Source: Bradyrhizobium algeriense
GTDB lineage: Bacteria; Pseudomonadota; Alphaproteobacteria; Rhizobiales; Xanthobacteraceae
Assembly (NCBI RefSeq): GCF_003062295.1
Contig: NZ_PYCN01000001.1
Span: 640,001-704,000, forward strand
Reading direction: 5' to 3'
Length of the DNA stretch: 64,000 nucleotides
Below are positions 8,819 to 17,693 of the stretch, in pieces. Both the position numbers and the translations under genes were made by a program. The notes under the pieces were generated by a model. It was not told the DNA's origin. It worked only from the letters and a program-made list of their open reading frames with translations, and searched no databases. Position 1 is the stretch's first letter. Every line of letters begins with the position of its first letter.

Positions 8819-9649
8819 TTATTCGCCACCCCCGAGCAAAGATCCGTGATGTTTGGCGCTGCGCAAAAGGGCAAGGAAGATCGCAAAGGAGGCAACGAAC
8901 AGCACCACGTTGATGCCAAGCGACCAGACCATCAGGTCGGCCCTGAAGACGTGATCGATCAGGAGTGCGCGCATGCCCTCGAACACATAGGTCGGCGGCA
9001 GCGTCCAGGCGATATATTGCAGCCAGCCGGGCAGCACCGCGACCGGATAATAGATACAGGCGAGCGGCATCACGCCGAACATCAAGGTCCAGACGATGCT
9101 CTCGGCGCCGAGGCCGTTGCGCAGCACCAGGCCGGATACGAAAATTCCGACCGACCAGCTCGTGAAGATCAGGTTGCAGAAGAACGCGATCAGCGGCAGC
9201 CCGATCGCGAAGAAGTTGAAATCGAAGAAGAACAGCGCCAGCAGCGTCATCGGGATGACGCCGATCGCGAGCCGGATCAGGCTCATGATCATCAGCGAGA
9301 TCAGGAATTCGATCGGCTTCAGCGGGCTCATCATCAGGTTGCCGAGGTTGCGCGCCCACATCTCCTCGAGGAACGAGATCGAGAAGCCGAGCTGGCCACG
9401 AAACAGGATGTCCCACAGGATCACCGCCCCGATCAGCGTGCCGCCGGCACGCGCAAAGAAGCCGTCGTTCTGCGAAATGTAGCTCTGCAGAAAGCCCCAG
9501 GTGATGATCTGCAGCGCCGGCCAGTAGATCAGCTCCAGGAGCCGCGGCCAGGACGACATCAGGAGATACCAGTAGCGCAGCACCATCGCCTGGATGCGAT
9601 GCCAGGAAATGGCGTAATGGGTGGCGGTCTCGCGGGCGACGTCGCTCAT
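8819..9649 (-). CDS. ABC-2 type transporter permease
   Basis: A 276-residue integral membrane protein with about six hydrophobic segments and the ABC-2 layout. The conserved block LEEMWARNLGNLMMSPLKPIE is the coupling-helix region known from NodJ/DrrB-like permeases. The gene overlaps the upstream ATP-binding gene by four bases (ATGA), which means translational coupling, and has GAGGGG before its ATG. Together the two genes form a half-size exporter, probably ATP2-permease2. Lipid, polysaccharide or drug export are all possible; the cargo cannot be named from the sequence. Confidence 0.9.
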   Translation of the reverse strand: MSDVARETATHYAISWHRIQAMVLRYWYLLMSSWPRLLELIYWPALQIITWGFLQSYISQNDGFFARAGGTLIGAVILWDILFRGQLGFSISFLEEMWARNLGNLMMSPLKPIEFLISLMIMSLIRLAIGVIPMTLLALFFFDFNFFAIGLPLIAFFCNLIFTSWSVGIFVSGLVLRNGLGAESIVWTLMFGVMPLACIYYPVAVLPGWLQYIAWTLPPTYVFEGMRALLIDHVFRADLMVWSLGINVVLFVASFAIFLALLRSAKHHGSLLGGGE

Positions 9650-10455
9650 GATGTCCCCTCCGCCACCCGGCCGCGCGCGACGTCGAGGAATACGTCTTCC
9701 AGCGTGGTGCGGTTGTAGCGCGCCATGATCTGGTCGGGGCTGTCGTCATCCTCGATGCGGCCGCGCTTCATGATGATGACGCGGTCGCACAGCCGCTCCA
9801 CTTCCAGCATGTTGTGCGACGCCAGCAGGATGGTGGCGTCATGGGTCTTGCGGTAGTTCGCCAGATGCTGCCGCACCCAGTCGGCGGTATCGGGATCGAG
9901 CGAGGCCGTCGGCTCGTCGAGCAGCAGCAGCTCGGGCTGGTTGATCAGCGCTTTCGCCAGCGCGACGCGGGTCTTCTGGCCGGCCGAGAGTTTTCCGTTG
10001 GCGCGATCAAGAAATTCCTTGAGATCGAGGTCGGACGCGAGCTGTTCGATGCGCTCGGCGAGATTCTGCACCGCATAAAGCCGGCCGAAGATGGTGAGGT
10101 TCTGCCGCACCGTGAGCCGCATCGGCATGTCGACATAGGGGCTCTCGAAATTCATCCGGCCGAGCACCTCGGCGCTTCCCTCCGGCATCGCATGACCGAG
10201 CACCTGGACGCGCCCCGAGGTCGGGAGCACCAGTCCCATGATCATGGCGATCGTCGTGGTCTTGCCGGCGCCGTTGCCGCCGAGCAGGCCGGTGATGCTG
10301 CCGCGCGCGATCCGGAACGACACGTCATCCACTGCACGGGTGGTCTTGTAGAGTTTTATGAGATGCGCGACGTCGATCGCGGCGGAGCGTTCCGGCCCGG
10401 CCGCGGGAGGCTTTGCTGGCGCTATCTCACTATTGTCCATGACTGCCCCGTTCAT
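9646..10455 (-). CDS. ABC transporter ATP-binding protein
   Basis: A 269-residue ATPase with Walker A GGNGAGKTTT, signature LSAGQKTRVALAKAL, Walker B LLLLDEPTASLDP and the His switch LLASHNM. It is of the CcmA/DrrA exporter type. The first gene of a two-gene operon, it overlaps the permease gene by four bases. Translation may start at 10455 or at the ATG at 10440 (MDNSEIAP); the residues before the ABC fold (AKPPAAGPERSAA) look disordered either way. It should sit at the inner face of the cytoplasmic membrane and power export through the ABC-2 permease. Confidence 0.93.
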   Translation of the reverse strand: MNGAVMDNSEIAPAKPPAAGPERSAAIDVAHLIKLYKTTRAVDDVSFRIARGSITGLLGGNGAGKTTTIAMIMGLVLPTSGRVQVLGHAMPEGSAEVLGRMNFESPYVDMPMRLTVRQNLTIFGRLYAVQNLAERIEQLASDLDLKEFLDRANGKLSAGQKTRVALAKALINQPELLLLDEPTASLDPDTADWVRQHLANYRKTHDATILLASHNMLEVERLCDRVIIMKRGRIEDDDSPDQIMARYNRTTLEDVFLDVARGRVAEGTS

Positions 10456-10500
10456 TGGGCCATCACGGGGGTGAGCGCAAGAACCCCGTCATGCAAGGTC

Positions 10501-10550
10501 GTCATGCCCGGGCATAGCCGTCCGGAAGGACGGCCATGCCCGGCCATGAC
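10501..10550. repeat. Intergenic palindrome, GTCATGCCCGGGCAT type
   Basis: A nearly perfect palindrome: GTCATGCCCGGGCATAGCC on the left and its imperfect complement ending GGCCATGAC on the right, with CCGTCC-GGAA-GGACGG at the centre. It lies in the divergent gap between the ABC operon and regS. The same outer sequence recurs at 12619-12705. Confidence 0.8.
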
Positions 10551-10612
10551 GGAGAAAGCGAACCTGACCGCGCGAATTTGTGATCATACGCCCGCACGGC
10601 TAAACTCCGGAT

Positions 10613-11932
10613 ATGACCGACGTCGCCGCCTCCGATTTCCGCCTGCCGCACCGCTATGTCCGTCTCGATACGATCCTCCGGCTGCGCTGGCTGGCCGCGC
10701 TCGGCCAGCTCACCGCGATCTTCATCGTGGCGCATGGTCTGGAATTCGCCTTTCCCGTCATTGCCTGCGTCGCCATCGTCGGCATCTCGGCGCTGCTCAA
10801 TCTCGCGCTGCAGATTGCCTTCGACCCGATGCAGCGGCTGGAACCGGCCTATGCAGCGGCGCTGCTCGCGCTCAACATCGTCGAACTCGCCGCGCTGCTG
10901 TTCCTGACCGGGGGGTTGCAGAACCCGTTCTCGTTCCTGTTCCTTGGTCCGGTCCTGATCTCGGCGACGGTGCTGCCGATTCGGATGACGGTCGGGCTCG
11001 GCCTGCTCGCGGTCGCCTGCGCCTCGGCGCTGGTGTTCTTCCATTTGCCGCTGCCGTGGGACAGCGAAGACCCGCTGGTGCTGCCGCCGATCTATCTGTT
11101 CGGGGTCTGGCTCTCGATCGTGCTCGCGATCGGCGTCACCAGCCTCTATGCGTTCCAGGCGACCGAGGAGGCGCGAAAACTTTCTGACGCGCTGGCCGCG
11201 ACCGAGCTGGTGCTGACGCGCGAGCAGCATTTGACCCAGCTCGATGGCCTTGCTGCTGCCGCCGCGCATGAGCTCGGCACGCCGCTGTCGACGATCTTCC
11301 TGATTTCGCGGGAGCTGGAAAAGACGGTCGACGGCAACGACTCATTGGCGTCCGATCTGAAAACCCTGCGCGAGCAGGCGCAGCGCTGCCGCGACATCCT
11401 GGCCAAGATCACCCAGCTTTCCTCCTCCGGCGCGCCGTTCGACCTCATGCCGATCTCGACGCTGATCGAGGAAGCGGTGGCGCCGCATCGCGATTTTGGC
11501 GTCGCCATTAGGGTGCGGCTAGCTGTCGCAGCCACGCGGGAGCCGGTCGTCGCGCGGAACCCGGCCATCCTGTACGGCGTCGGCAACATCCTGGAAAATG
11601 CCGTGGATTTCGCGCGGACGACGGTGGAGGTGAACGCCTGGTGGAACGCCGATTCGGTCGTAATCGTCATTTCGGACGACGGCCCCGGCATCGCACCCGA
11701 TATGCTGAAACGGATCGGAGAACCCTATTTATCAAGGCGCCGCAGCGCCGATGAGGCCCACCGCGAACGCACAGGCCTCGGCCTTGGCGTGTTCATCGCC
11801 CGCACGCTGCTGGAACGGACCGGCGCCAAGGTTTCGTTCTCCAACCGGACCTTTCCCGATCACGGCGCCGTGGTGCAGATCGCCTGGCCCCGCGCCCGTT
11901 TCGAGGAAAGTACTGTAGGCCCAGCGGATTAG
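10613..11932 (+). CDS. regS: Redox-sensing sensor histidine kinase, RegB/PrrB/ActS family
   Basis: A 439-residue membrane kinase that senses aerobic respiration or redox state and phosphorylates the adjacent regulator. About six membrane segments occupy residues 28-180, with the quinone-binding loop GGLQNPF at 100-106. The phosphoacceptor is His219 in AAHELGTPLST. Cys259 in QRCRDIL lies where the redox-active cysteine of RegB is found. The ATPase lobe has NILENAVDFA, DDGPGIAPD and GLGLGVFIA. In Bradyrhizobium this pair (RegS/RegR) controls the nitrogen-fixation activator NifA and other anaerobic genes. The response regulator gene follows 104 bases downstream. Confidence 0.92.
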   Translation: MTDVAASDFRLPHRYVRLDTILRLRWLAALGQLTAIFIVAHGLEFAFPVIACVAIVGISALLNLALQIAFDPMQRLEPAYAAALLALNIVELAALLFLTGGLQNPFSFLFLGPVLISATVLPIRMTVGLGLLAVACASALVFFHLPLPWDSEDPLVLPPIYLFGVWLSIVLAIGVTSLYAFQATEEARKLSDALAATELVLTREQHLTQLDGLAAAAAHELGTPLSTIFLISRELEKTVDGNDSLASDLKTLREQAQRCRDILAKITQLSSSGAPFDLMPISTLIEEAVAPHRDFGVAIRVRLAVAATREPVVARNPAILYGVGNILENAVDFARTTVEVNAWWNADSVVIVISDDGPGIAPDMLKRIGEPYLSRRRSADEAHRERTGLGLGVFIARTLLERTGAKVSFSNRTFPDHGAVVQIAWPRARFEESTVGPAD

Positions 11933-12036
11933 GCGAAAGCGAGTCGATTGACTTTGTGGGGCCTTGGCAGTGCAAAACTACCGCGCCATATGCTCTATAT
12001 GATGATCTACATCCGCAACCCCGGGGGAACCCGACT

Positions 12037-12591
12037 TTGAACGCCATCGCCGAACTGAACGATCTCGCCGACCGCTCTCTGCTGATCGTCGAGGACGACA
12101 AGCCGTTTCTCGAGCGCCTGTCGCGCGCGATGGAAACCCGCGGCTTCGCGGTGACATCCTGCGACACCGTGTCCGACGGACTGGCGCAGATCAACAAGGC
12201 CGCACCGGCCTTCGCGGTGGTGGACCTGCGGCTCGGCGACGGCAACGGGCTCGACGTGGTCTCGGCGCTGAAGCGCAAGCGCCCCGACGCGCGCACCATC
12301 GTGCTGACCGGCTACGGCAATATCGCAACCGCCGTCACGGCGGTGAAGATGGGCGCGGTGGATTATCTCTCGAAGCCTGCGGATGCCGACGACGTCGTCG
12401 CGGCGCTGCTCGCCAGCGGCACCGAGAAATCCGAGTTGCCGTCGAATCCGATGTCGGCAGATCGCGTGCGCTGGGAACACATCCAGCGCATCTACGAGAT
12501 GTGCAATCGCAACGTCTCCGAAACCGCGCGGCGGCTCAACATGCACCGCCGCACCTTGCAACGGATTCTGGCGAAACGCGCGCCGCGGTGA
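12037..12591 (+). CDS. regR: Response regulator, RegA/PrrA/ActR family, TTG start
   Basis: A 184-residue regulator of the RegA class. The receiver has LLIVEDDKPF, phosphoacceptor Asp63 (VVDLRLGDG), LTGYGNI and the conserved Lys of YLSKPAD. A Pro-containing linker leads to the Fis-type helix-turn-helix RNVSETARRLNMHRRTLQRI, which is almost invariant in this family. I chose TTG at 12037 because it follows GGGGGAAC at good distance and gives the exact family N-terminus and length; an in-frame ATG at 11956 would add 27 unrelated residues. It is the partner of the kinase just upstream. Confidence 0.93.
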   Translation: MNAIAELNDLADRSLLIVEDDKPFLERLSRAMETRGFAVTSCDTVSDGLAQINKAAPAFAVVDLRLGDGNGLDVVSALKRKRPDARTIVLTGYGNIATAVTAVKMGAVDYLSKPADADDVVAALLASGTEKSELPSNPMSADRVRWEHIQRIYEMCNRNVSETARRLNMHRRTLQRILAKRAPR

Positions 12592-12618
12592 TTTTAATTT
12601 GTGACGATCGCTCTTCTC

Positions 12619-12705
12619 GTCATGGCCGGGCTTGTCCCGGCCATCCACGTCTTTGCCGCCGCAGCATTGTAAGACGTGGATGCCCGGGACAAGCCCGGGC
12701 ATGAC
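12619..12705. repeat. Intergenic palindrome, GTCATGGCCGGGCTTGTC type
   Basis: The outer arms GTCATGGCCGGGCTTGTCCC and GGGACAAGCCCGGGCATGAC and the inner arms ATCCACGTCTT / AAGACGTGGAT fold into one long hairpin. It separates the convergent regR and mmcB genes. It belongs to the same family as the repeat at 10501-10550. Confidence 0.85.
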
Positions 12706-12711
12706 GACGAA

Positions 12712-13197
12712 CTAAAACTCCACATGCCCCTGCGGATCGACTAGCCGATTGATCCGCTGCGCCGCGGCCATCGCGAAGCGCACCGTCATCGATTTGCGCG
12801 TTGCCGCCGGCAGGCGATGCTCGGGGGCCTCGCAATGCAGGTGGGCGCCGTAGGCGTCGGCGATGATCAGGCCGGTGTCTTGCGGGAAGATTTCGCAGGG
12901 CAAATCCTGCGTGAAGGCAAAGAACAGCCGGTCGCAATGCATCCGGTAATCCTGCCATTTCTGGTCGGCGCGCAGATCTTCCACCGATGACTTGATCTCG
13001 ACGATCCAGATTTCGCCGCGCTCGTTCAGCGCCACCAGATCGGCGCGCCGCCCCGAGGGCAGCGGCAATTCGCTGATGCAGGAGAACCCCAGCGACCGCA
13101 ACAGCCGCCCGGTGCCGCGTGCGATCGCCAGCGCCGTCTCCGACTGGCGGCGGTCCAATGGAGGCACGAGGCTGATCTGGCGGGCAGGCGATTCCAT
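12712..13197 (-). CDS. mmcB: MmcB family DNA repair protein
   Basis: A 161-residue cytosolic protein of the MmcB (formerly DUF1052) family, with a restriction-endonuclease-like core: the motif RRADLVALNERGEIWIVEIK carries the Asp and ExK residues expected of a PD-(D/E)XK nuclease fold, and SSVEDLRADQKW follows. In Caulobacter, MmcB is DNA-damage inducible and acts with the ImuABC mutagenesis pathway. No ImuABC genes are near, and I did not find a clear LexA box in the short upstream gap. Family identification is strong. Confidence 0.88.
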   Translation of the reverse strand: MESPARQISLVPPLDRRQSETALAIARGTGRLLRSLGFSCISELPLPSGRRADLVALNERGEIWIVEIKSSVEDLRADQKWQDYRMHCDRLFFAFTQDLPCEIFPQDTGLIIADAYGAHLHCEAPEHRLPAATRKSMTVRFAMAAAQRINRLVDPQGHVEF

Positions 13198-13365
13198 GAT
13201 CGTGAACCCTATCCGATTTCACGACGACCACCCAGCAGCGATGCCAAGTCCGGCGCAAAGCGAGCCACAAATTTGTCCGCAACCCGCCCTTTTTTGGACC
13301 TCAGCGCACCGTGAAGCCAAGGGAACCTTGGCTTTGAGGGACAAAACACTGGAGGAGATCTGACG

Positions 13366-14484
13366 ATGCCCCGCATCGCTACATCAGCTTTTGCCCTCGC
13401 CCTCACTGCCCTGTCGCTGTCCGCCGGCCCGTCACCGGCCCTTGCAAAGCCCGCCGTCGAAGTCGCCTTCGTGCTCGACACCACGGGCTCGATGGGCGGC
13501 CTGCTCGAAGGCGCCAAGCGCAGGATCTGGTCGATCGCGACCGCGATCGTCGATTCCAACCCCGACGCCGACATCCGCATGGGCCTCGTCGCCTATCGCG
13601 ACATCGGCGACGACTATGTGACCAAGAAGGTCGAACTCACCACCGACATCCAGGATCTCTACGCCAACCTTCTGGAACTGAAAGCCCGCGGCGGCGGCGA
13701 CTGGCCGGAGAGCGTCAACGAGGCGCTCGACGTGGCCGTCAACAAGCTGCAATGGACCTCTGGCGGCGACACCAGGCGGATCGTGTTCCTGGTCGGCGAC
13801 GCGCCGCCGCACATGGATTACGCGCAGGATACCAAATATCCGCGCACGCTTTCGGTGGCGAAGCAGAAGGATATCATCGTCAACGCGGTGCTGGCCGGCG
13901 ATGCCCGCGATACCGAGCGGGTGTGGCGTGACATCGCCCAGAACGGCAACGGCCGCTTCATCCCGATCCCGCAGGACGGCGGCCAGGTCGTCATCATCGA
14001 AACGCCCTACGACGAGGAGATCATCATCCTGCAGCGGGAGATCAACGGCACCGTGATCCCTTACGGGCCGAAACACCTGCAGAAGCGCACCGAAGGCAAG
14101 ACCAAGCAATTGTCCGAGGTCGCCGCCGCTGCGCCCGCGCAGGCCTCGGAGATGGCGAGCTATCTCAACAAGCGCTCGAAAGTGACCTCGGAGGCCGTCA
14201 CCGGCGATGGCGACCTCGTCGCCGACGTGACCGCCGGCCGCAGCAGCTTCTCCACCATCAAGGAAGAAGACCTGCCCGACAATCTGCGCGCGATGAAGCC
14301 CGAGCAGCGCACCGATGAGGTCAACAAGCAGATGGGCCAGCGCAAGGCGCTCAACGAAAAGCTGTCGGCGCTGGTGGCCAAGCGCGACAAATACGTTGCC
14401 GACCAGCGCAGCAAGGCGCCGCCGAAAGCGTCGTCGTTCGATCGCGTGGTCGAGGATACGCTGAAGGCGCAGATCAAGCGGTGA
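13366..14484 (+). CDS. Secreted von Willebrand factor A domain protein
   Basis: A 372-residue exported protein. Residues 1-27 are a signal peptide ending PALA-KPAVE. The vWA domain follows at once: VLDTTGSMGG is the MIDAS motif (DxTGS variant), with RMGLVAYRDIGD and IVFLVGDAPPHMDY completing the fold. The C-terminal third (from about residue 235) is charged and helical and may form a coiled coil (QRTDEVNKQMGQRKALNEKL). GGAGGAGA precedes the ATG. vWA domains of this type bind metal and protein partners in the periplasm; the partner is unknown, and no MoxR-type ATPase is nearby. Confidence 0.9.
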   Translation: MPRIATSAFALALTALSLSAGPSPALAKPAVEVAFVLDTTGSMGGLLEGAKRRIWSIATAIVDSNPDADIRMGLVAYRDIGDDYVTKKVELTTDIQDLYANLLELKARGGGDWPESVNEALDVAVNKLQWTSGGDTRRIVFLVGDAPPHMDYAQDTKYPRTLSVAKQKDIIVNAVLAGDARDTERVWRDIAQNGNGRFIPIPQDGGQVVIIETPYDEEIIILQREINGTVIPYGPKHLQKRTEGKTKQLSEVAAAAPAQASEMASYLNKRSKVTSEAVTGDGDLVADVTAGRSSFSTIKEEDLPDNLRAMKPEQRTDEVNKQMGQRKALNEKLSALVAKRDKYVADQRSKAPPKASSFDRVVEDTLKAQIKR

Positions 14485-14502
14485 ACGACGCCCTCGCCAC
14501 GA

Positions 14503-14641
14503 GTCGTCCCCGCGAACGCGGGGACCCATAACCACCGGCGCATGTCGTTGCGCCGGGCTGGAGCTACAGCCGTCGCACAACAGACACCTGTGGTTATGGG
14601 TCCCGGCTCTGCGCTCGCTTTGCTCGCTTGGCCGGGACGAC
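14503..14641. repeat. Long intergenic inverted repeat
   Basis: The left arm GTCGTCCCCGCGAACGCGGG with GGACCCATAACCAC is matched by GTGGTTATGGGTCC and, at the right end, a GGCCGGGACGAC block; both arms carry extra small hairpins. It occupies most of the gap between the convergent vWA and DUF155 genes. This is a common Bradyrhizobium-type interspersed palindrome. Confidence 0.75.
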
Positions 14642-14670
14642 GGGAGTTGTTGCCGGAATGACGGTCCCCT

Positions 14671-15546
14671 TTATGGATGCCGGCCCATGGCGAGCTGATA
14701 GATCGTAATAATCACCTCGAACAGGATCAGAAGCACGATAATCACTTCGAGCCGCAACGAGCGCCGCGTGTCGATAATATCGGTCAGCACCTGCGCGCTC
14801 TCGGCGATCACGGCGAGCTTGCCGTTCAGCGATTCCGCACGCTCCTTGAGCTCATACTCGTCCTCCAGCCGGGCATACAGTCGCTCCAGATGCGGCTTGT
14901 CCCAGAGCACGTCGGGCTTTTCTTCCACTTCGACCGGCCCCGACACACGGTGCCGTACCAGAAGCGCGCCGCCGATGTTTTTCAGGATCGAGCGACGGCT
15001 GCCGCGCATACGCCCGCTCTGCGCCAGTTCCCGCGCGACCGGTTCGGTCGTATCAAAGACGCTGGCGACCTCGCGTTCATGCCGGGCCAGGACGACGCTC
15101 TTCGCCAGCGCCTCGCAAATCAGGATCAGCCGGTCAGGCGACAGGCTTTGCAGGCAGATCGGGCCGCCGGGTGCAATCTGGTCCTCCTTTTCCGGGGCCA
15201 GCTCGATGATTGCGATTTCCTCGTCGCGCCGCGCAAACTTCCCCGTCATGCGGTGGTCCAGGCCGCGAAGGAATTCCTCCTCTTCCAGCGCATTCAGCCC
15301 GATCAGGACCACCACGCCATAGCGGAAGAGCACCGCGACACCGTTTTCATTGACGCGAAACGCCAGCGGCGTCGTTGCCAGCACGTCGCCGCGCTCGAGG
15401 CCCGACGTATTGAGGCGATCGCTGACAAAAAACGCACGGGCCGTCGTTCGGGTCGCGCCGAGCGGCGATTTGGTGGCCTGGTTCATGACCTGCGCATCCC
15501 GGCCGATATCACGGTCCGCGCCGATGCGAATTCCGTCTTTCGCCAC
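14671..15546 (-). CDS. RMD1/YagE family membrane protein (DUF155)
   Basis: A 291-residue protein of the RMD1/DUF155 family. The core GVAVLFRYGVVVLIGL and the long helical part ending LEDEYELKERAESLNGKL match the family, and the C-terminus holds one membrane segment (LEVIIVLLILFEVIITIYQL), which anchors the protein. It starts with GTG at 15546, supported by GGGAGGA upstream. Eukaryotic members are mitochondrial inner-membrane proteins (RMND1 supports mitochondrial translation); the bacterial function is unknown. The gene is divergent from the MBL-fold gene. Confidence 0.85.
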   Translation of the reverse strand: MAKDGIRIGADRDIGRDAQVMNQATKSPLGATRTTARAFFVSDRLNTSGLERGDVLATTPLAFRVNENGVAVLFRYGVVVLIGLNALEEEEFLRGLDHRMTGKFARRDEEIAIIELAPEKEDQIAPGGPICLQSLSPDRLILICEALAKSVVLARHEREVASVFDTTEPVARELAQSGRMRGSRRSILKNIGGALLVRHRVSGPVEVEEKPDVLWDKPHLERLYARLEDEYELKERAESLNGKLAVIAESAQVLTDIIDTRRSLRLEVIIVLLILFEVIITIYQLAMGRHP

Positions 15547-15633
15547 TAAATATCCTCCCGTGCAAACCTATCACGGACTGGAACGGATCCCATATCGGTT
15601 CCCGTCCGAGTTGACCCCTTTTCAAGGTAGAAT

Positions 15634-16314
15634 ATGGTGCCTGCCATGGATGATAAAACCGAGACCCAGGCAAAAGCCGGCGCGATGATTGTGCCGGTGA
15701 CGCTGTTCGAGCAGAACTGCACCATCATCTGGCACGAGCCTTCCAAGAAGGCCGTGGTGATCGACCCCGGCGGGGACGTTCCCAAGATCCTGGAGGCGAT
15801 CAAGCAGACCGGCGTCACGGTCGAGAAGATCTGGCTCACCCACGGCCATATCGACCATGTCGGCGGCGCGGCTGATTTGCGCGACGCGCTGCAGGTAAAG
15901 ATCGAGGGCCCGCATATCGCCGACAAGTATCTGCTCGACAATGTCGTCTCGAGTGGCGCGCGTTTCGGCATGACCGGCGTGCGCGATTTCGGCCCCGACC
16001 GCTGGCTCGACGAGGGCGATCAGGTCTCGATCGGTGATCTCACCTTCGACATCCTGCACTGCCCCGGCCATTCACCGGGAAGCGTGGTGTTCTTCAACAA
16101 GGAATTGCGCTTCGCCCATGTCGGCGACGTGCTGTTCAACGGCTCGGTCGGACGCACGGATCTGCCCGGCGGCAGCCACGCCACGCTGATCAACTCGATC
16201 AAGGAAAAGCTGCTGCCGCTCGGCGACGATGTCGGCTTCATCTGCGGCCATGGCGCGGGCTCCAGTATCGGCCAGGAACGCCTGACCAATCCGTTCATCA
16301 CCGGCGAGATGTGA
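15634..16314 (+). CDS. MBL-fold metallo-hydrolase (glyoxalase II-like)
   Basis: A 226-residue hydrolase of the metallo-beta-lactamase superfamily. The zinc motif THGHIDHVGG (HxHxDH) lies near residue 72, a further ligand in HCPGHSPGSVVF and one more in ICGHGAGS near the end. Its size and the VIDPGGD opening resemble YcbL/GloB-like thioesterases, which cleave S-lactoylglutathione or similar thioesters. It starts at 15634 with AAGGT upstream; the ATG at 15646 is an alternative. It is cytosolic. The substrate is inferred only from the family. Confidence 0.88.
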   Translation: MVPAMDDKTETQAKAGAMIVPVTLFEQNCTIIWHEPSKKAVVIDPGGDVPKILEAIKQTGVTVEKIWLTHGHIDHVGGAADLRDALQVKIEGPHIADKYLLDNVVSSGARFGMTGVRDFGPDRWLDEGDQVSIGDLTFDILHCPGHSPGSVVFFNKELRFAHVGDVLFNGSVGRTDLPGGSHATLINSIKEKLLPLGDDVGFICGHGAGSSIGQERLTNPFITGEM

Positions 16315-16349
16315 GCTGAAATTACCCGCCTGACCGGGAGGATGCCCGG

Positions 16350-17558
16350 CTACTTCATCAATCCCGCGGCCGTCAGCGCGCGGGTGATGGCGCCACCGAC
16401 ATCGATGCCGCGGCGCTTCGGTTCGCGCGGTGCTGGCTTGGGTTGGTGAACCGGCTTGTGGGTCCTCGACCAGAGCGTGGCGGCGAGATCGGACGACTGC
16501 AGGGATTCCGTGGCAGCAGATGGAACGATCTTCGCCGGCGCCGGCTTGGCCGCTTCGTTGGCCGGACTGACGCGATCGGTGAGGCCGAAGAAATCAGCAA
16601 TGTGATAGGACGACGAGATCCCCGCTTCGATCAGGAATGCGCCTTCCGCGCCATAGCGCTCGTCGTTGCCGGAAAGCCCAAGCGGCGTGCCGTGGGCCAT
16701 GTCCGTGATGGTGTAGGACTCGACGACAGTTTCGCCGTCGGCATTCCACCAGACCTCGCGCGGATGCCCGTCGACATCCCCGATCGACATCGGCTCGCCC
16801 GGCAGGCCGTGAACGTCGAGCCACTGTTTGACGATTTCATTCGCATTGCCCGGATTGACGGTGCGATCGGCGCTGCCGTGCCACACCGACACTTTCGGCC
16901 ACGGGCCCTTGTGCTTGGAGGCCTTGCGGACGAGATCGCCCAGCTTGTTGGCCGGACGCGACGTCGACTGCATCATGCCGCCGAGCGCTTCCCGGACATT
17001 GCTGGCGATGCCGTAGGGGAGACCGGCGATGATGGCGCCGCCCGCGAACACTTCCGGATAGGCCGCCAGCATCACCGACGTCATCGCGCCGCCGGCGGAA
17101 AGGCCCGTGATGTAGATGCGGCGGGGATCGATTTTGTGATCGGCGACCATCCGCGCGACCATCTGCCGGATCGAGGCGGCTTCGCCCCGGCCGCGCGCGA
17201 CATCGCCTGGATTGAACCAGTTGAAGCAGGTGTTGGCGTTGTTGGAGCCCTGCTGTTCGGGCATCAGCAGCGCAAAGCCATAGCGTTTGGCGAGCGTCGA
17301 CCAGCCGGTGCCGAAGTCATAAGCGGCCGCGGTCTGGCCGCAGCCGTGCAGGACGACGACGAGCGCCGACGCGCGCGGTAGCGGCTCCGGCACATAGGCG
17401 AACATTTTGAGCGCGCCGGGATTGGTGCCAAATCCGTCGATTTCGACGAGCGGACTGCGGGCCCCCGGCGAAATGCTTCGGCCATAGATTCCCAAGCCAT
17501 TGAACCCGTTCAGCTTCGGGAAATGGCGCAAGAATTCGACGTTCTTCGCGAGCGACAA
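16350..17558 (-). CDS. Esterase, PHB depolymerase family (alpha/beta hydrolase)
   Basis: A 402-residue alpha/beta hydrolase of the LpqC/PHB-depolymerase esterase family. The oxyanion region is LVVVLHGCGQTAAAYD, the nucleophile is in the lipase box GLSAGGAMT, and the catalytic His is probably the one in DMAHGTPLG. I set the start at the TTG at 17558 because AGGAG precedes it at seven bases and the product then begins LSLAKNVEFLRHFP as family members do; an in-frame ATG at 17669 would add a poor, unrelated leader. No clear signal peptide remains, so export is uncertain. The C-terminal 90 residues are Pro/Lys-rich and probably disordered. Related enzymes hydrolyse short polyesters, acetylxylan or feruloyl esters. 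Confidence 0.85.
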   Translation of the reverse strand: MSLAKNVEFLRHFPKLNGFNGLGIYGRSISPGARSPLVEIDGFGTNPGALKMFAYVPEPLPRASALVVVLHGCGQTAAAYDFGTGWSTLAKRYGFALLMPEQQGSNNANTCFNWFNPGDVARGRGEAASIRQMVARMVADHKIDPRRIYITGLSAGGAMTSVMLAAYPEVFAGGAIIAGLPYGIASNVREALGGMMQSTSRPANKLGDLVRKASKHKGPWPKVSVWHGSADRTVNPGNANEIVKQWLDVHGLPGEPMSIGDVDGHPREVWWNADGETVVESYTITDMAHGTPLGLSGNDERYGAEGAFLIEAGISSSYHIADFFGLTDRVSPANEAAKPAPAKIVPSAATESLQSSDLAATLWSRTHKPVHQPKPAPREPKRRGIDVGGAITRALTAAGLMK

Positions 17559-17693
17559 CGATGGCTCCTGGGGCGATTGTTTGGGGCGATTGTTCTTAAC
17601 GCTACCGTGCACAGATAGTTGCTGCACTGCAAAATAGAAAGGCCGTGCACTGTCATTCCCCACAATCAAATTTTGGCAGATGACGTTAATTTG

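Noticed and set aside
8732..9718. Frame antisense to the ABC permease rich in Arg, Asp, Gln and His
   Set aside because: Mirror frame of a membrane protein; hydrophobic codons read backwards give charged residues.
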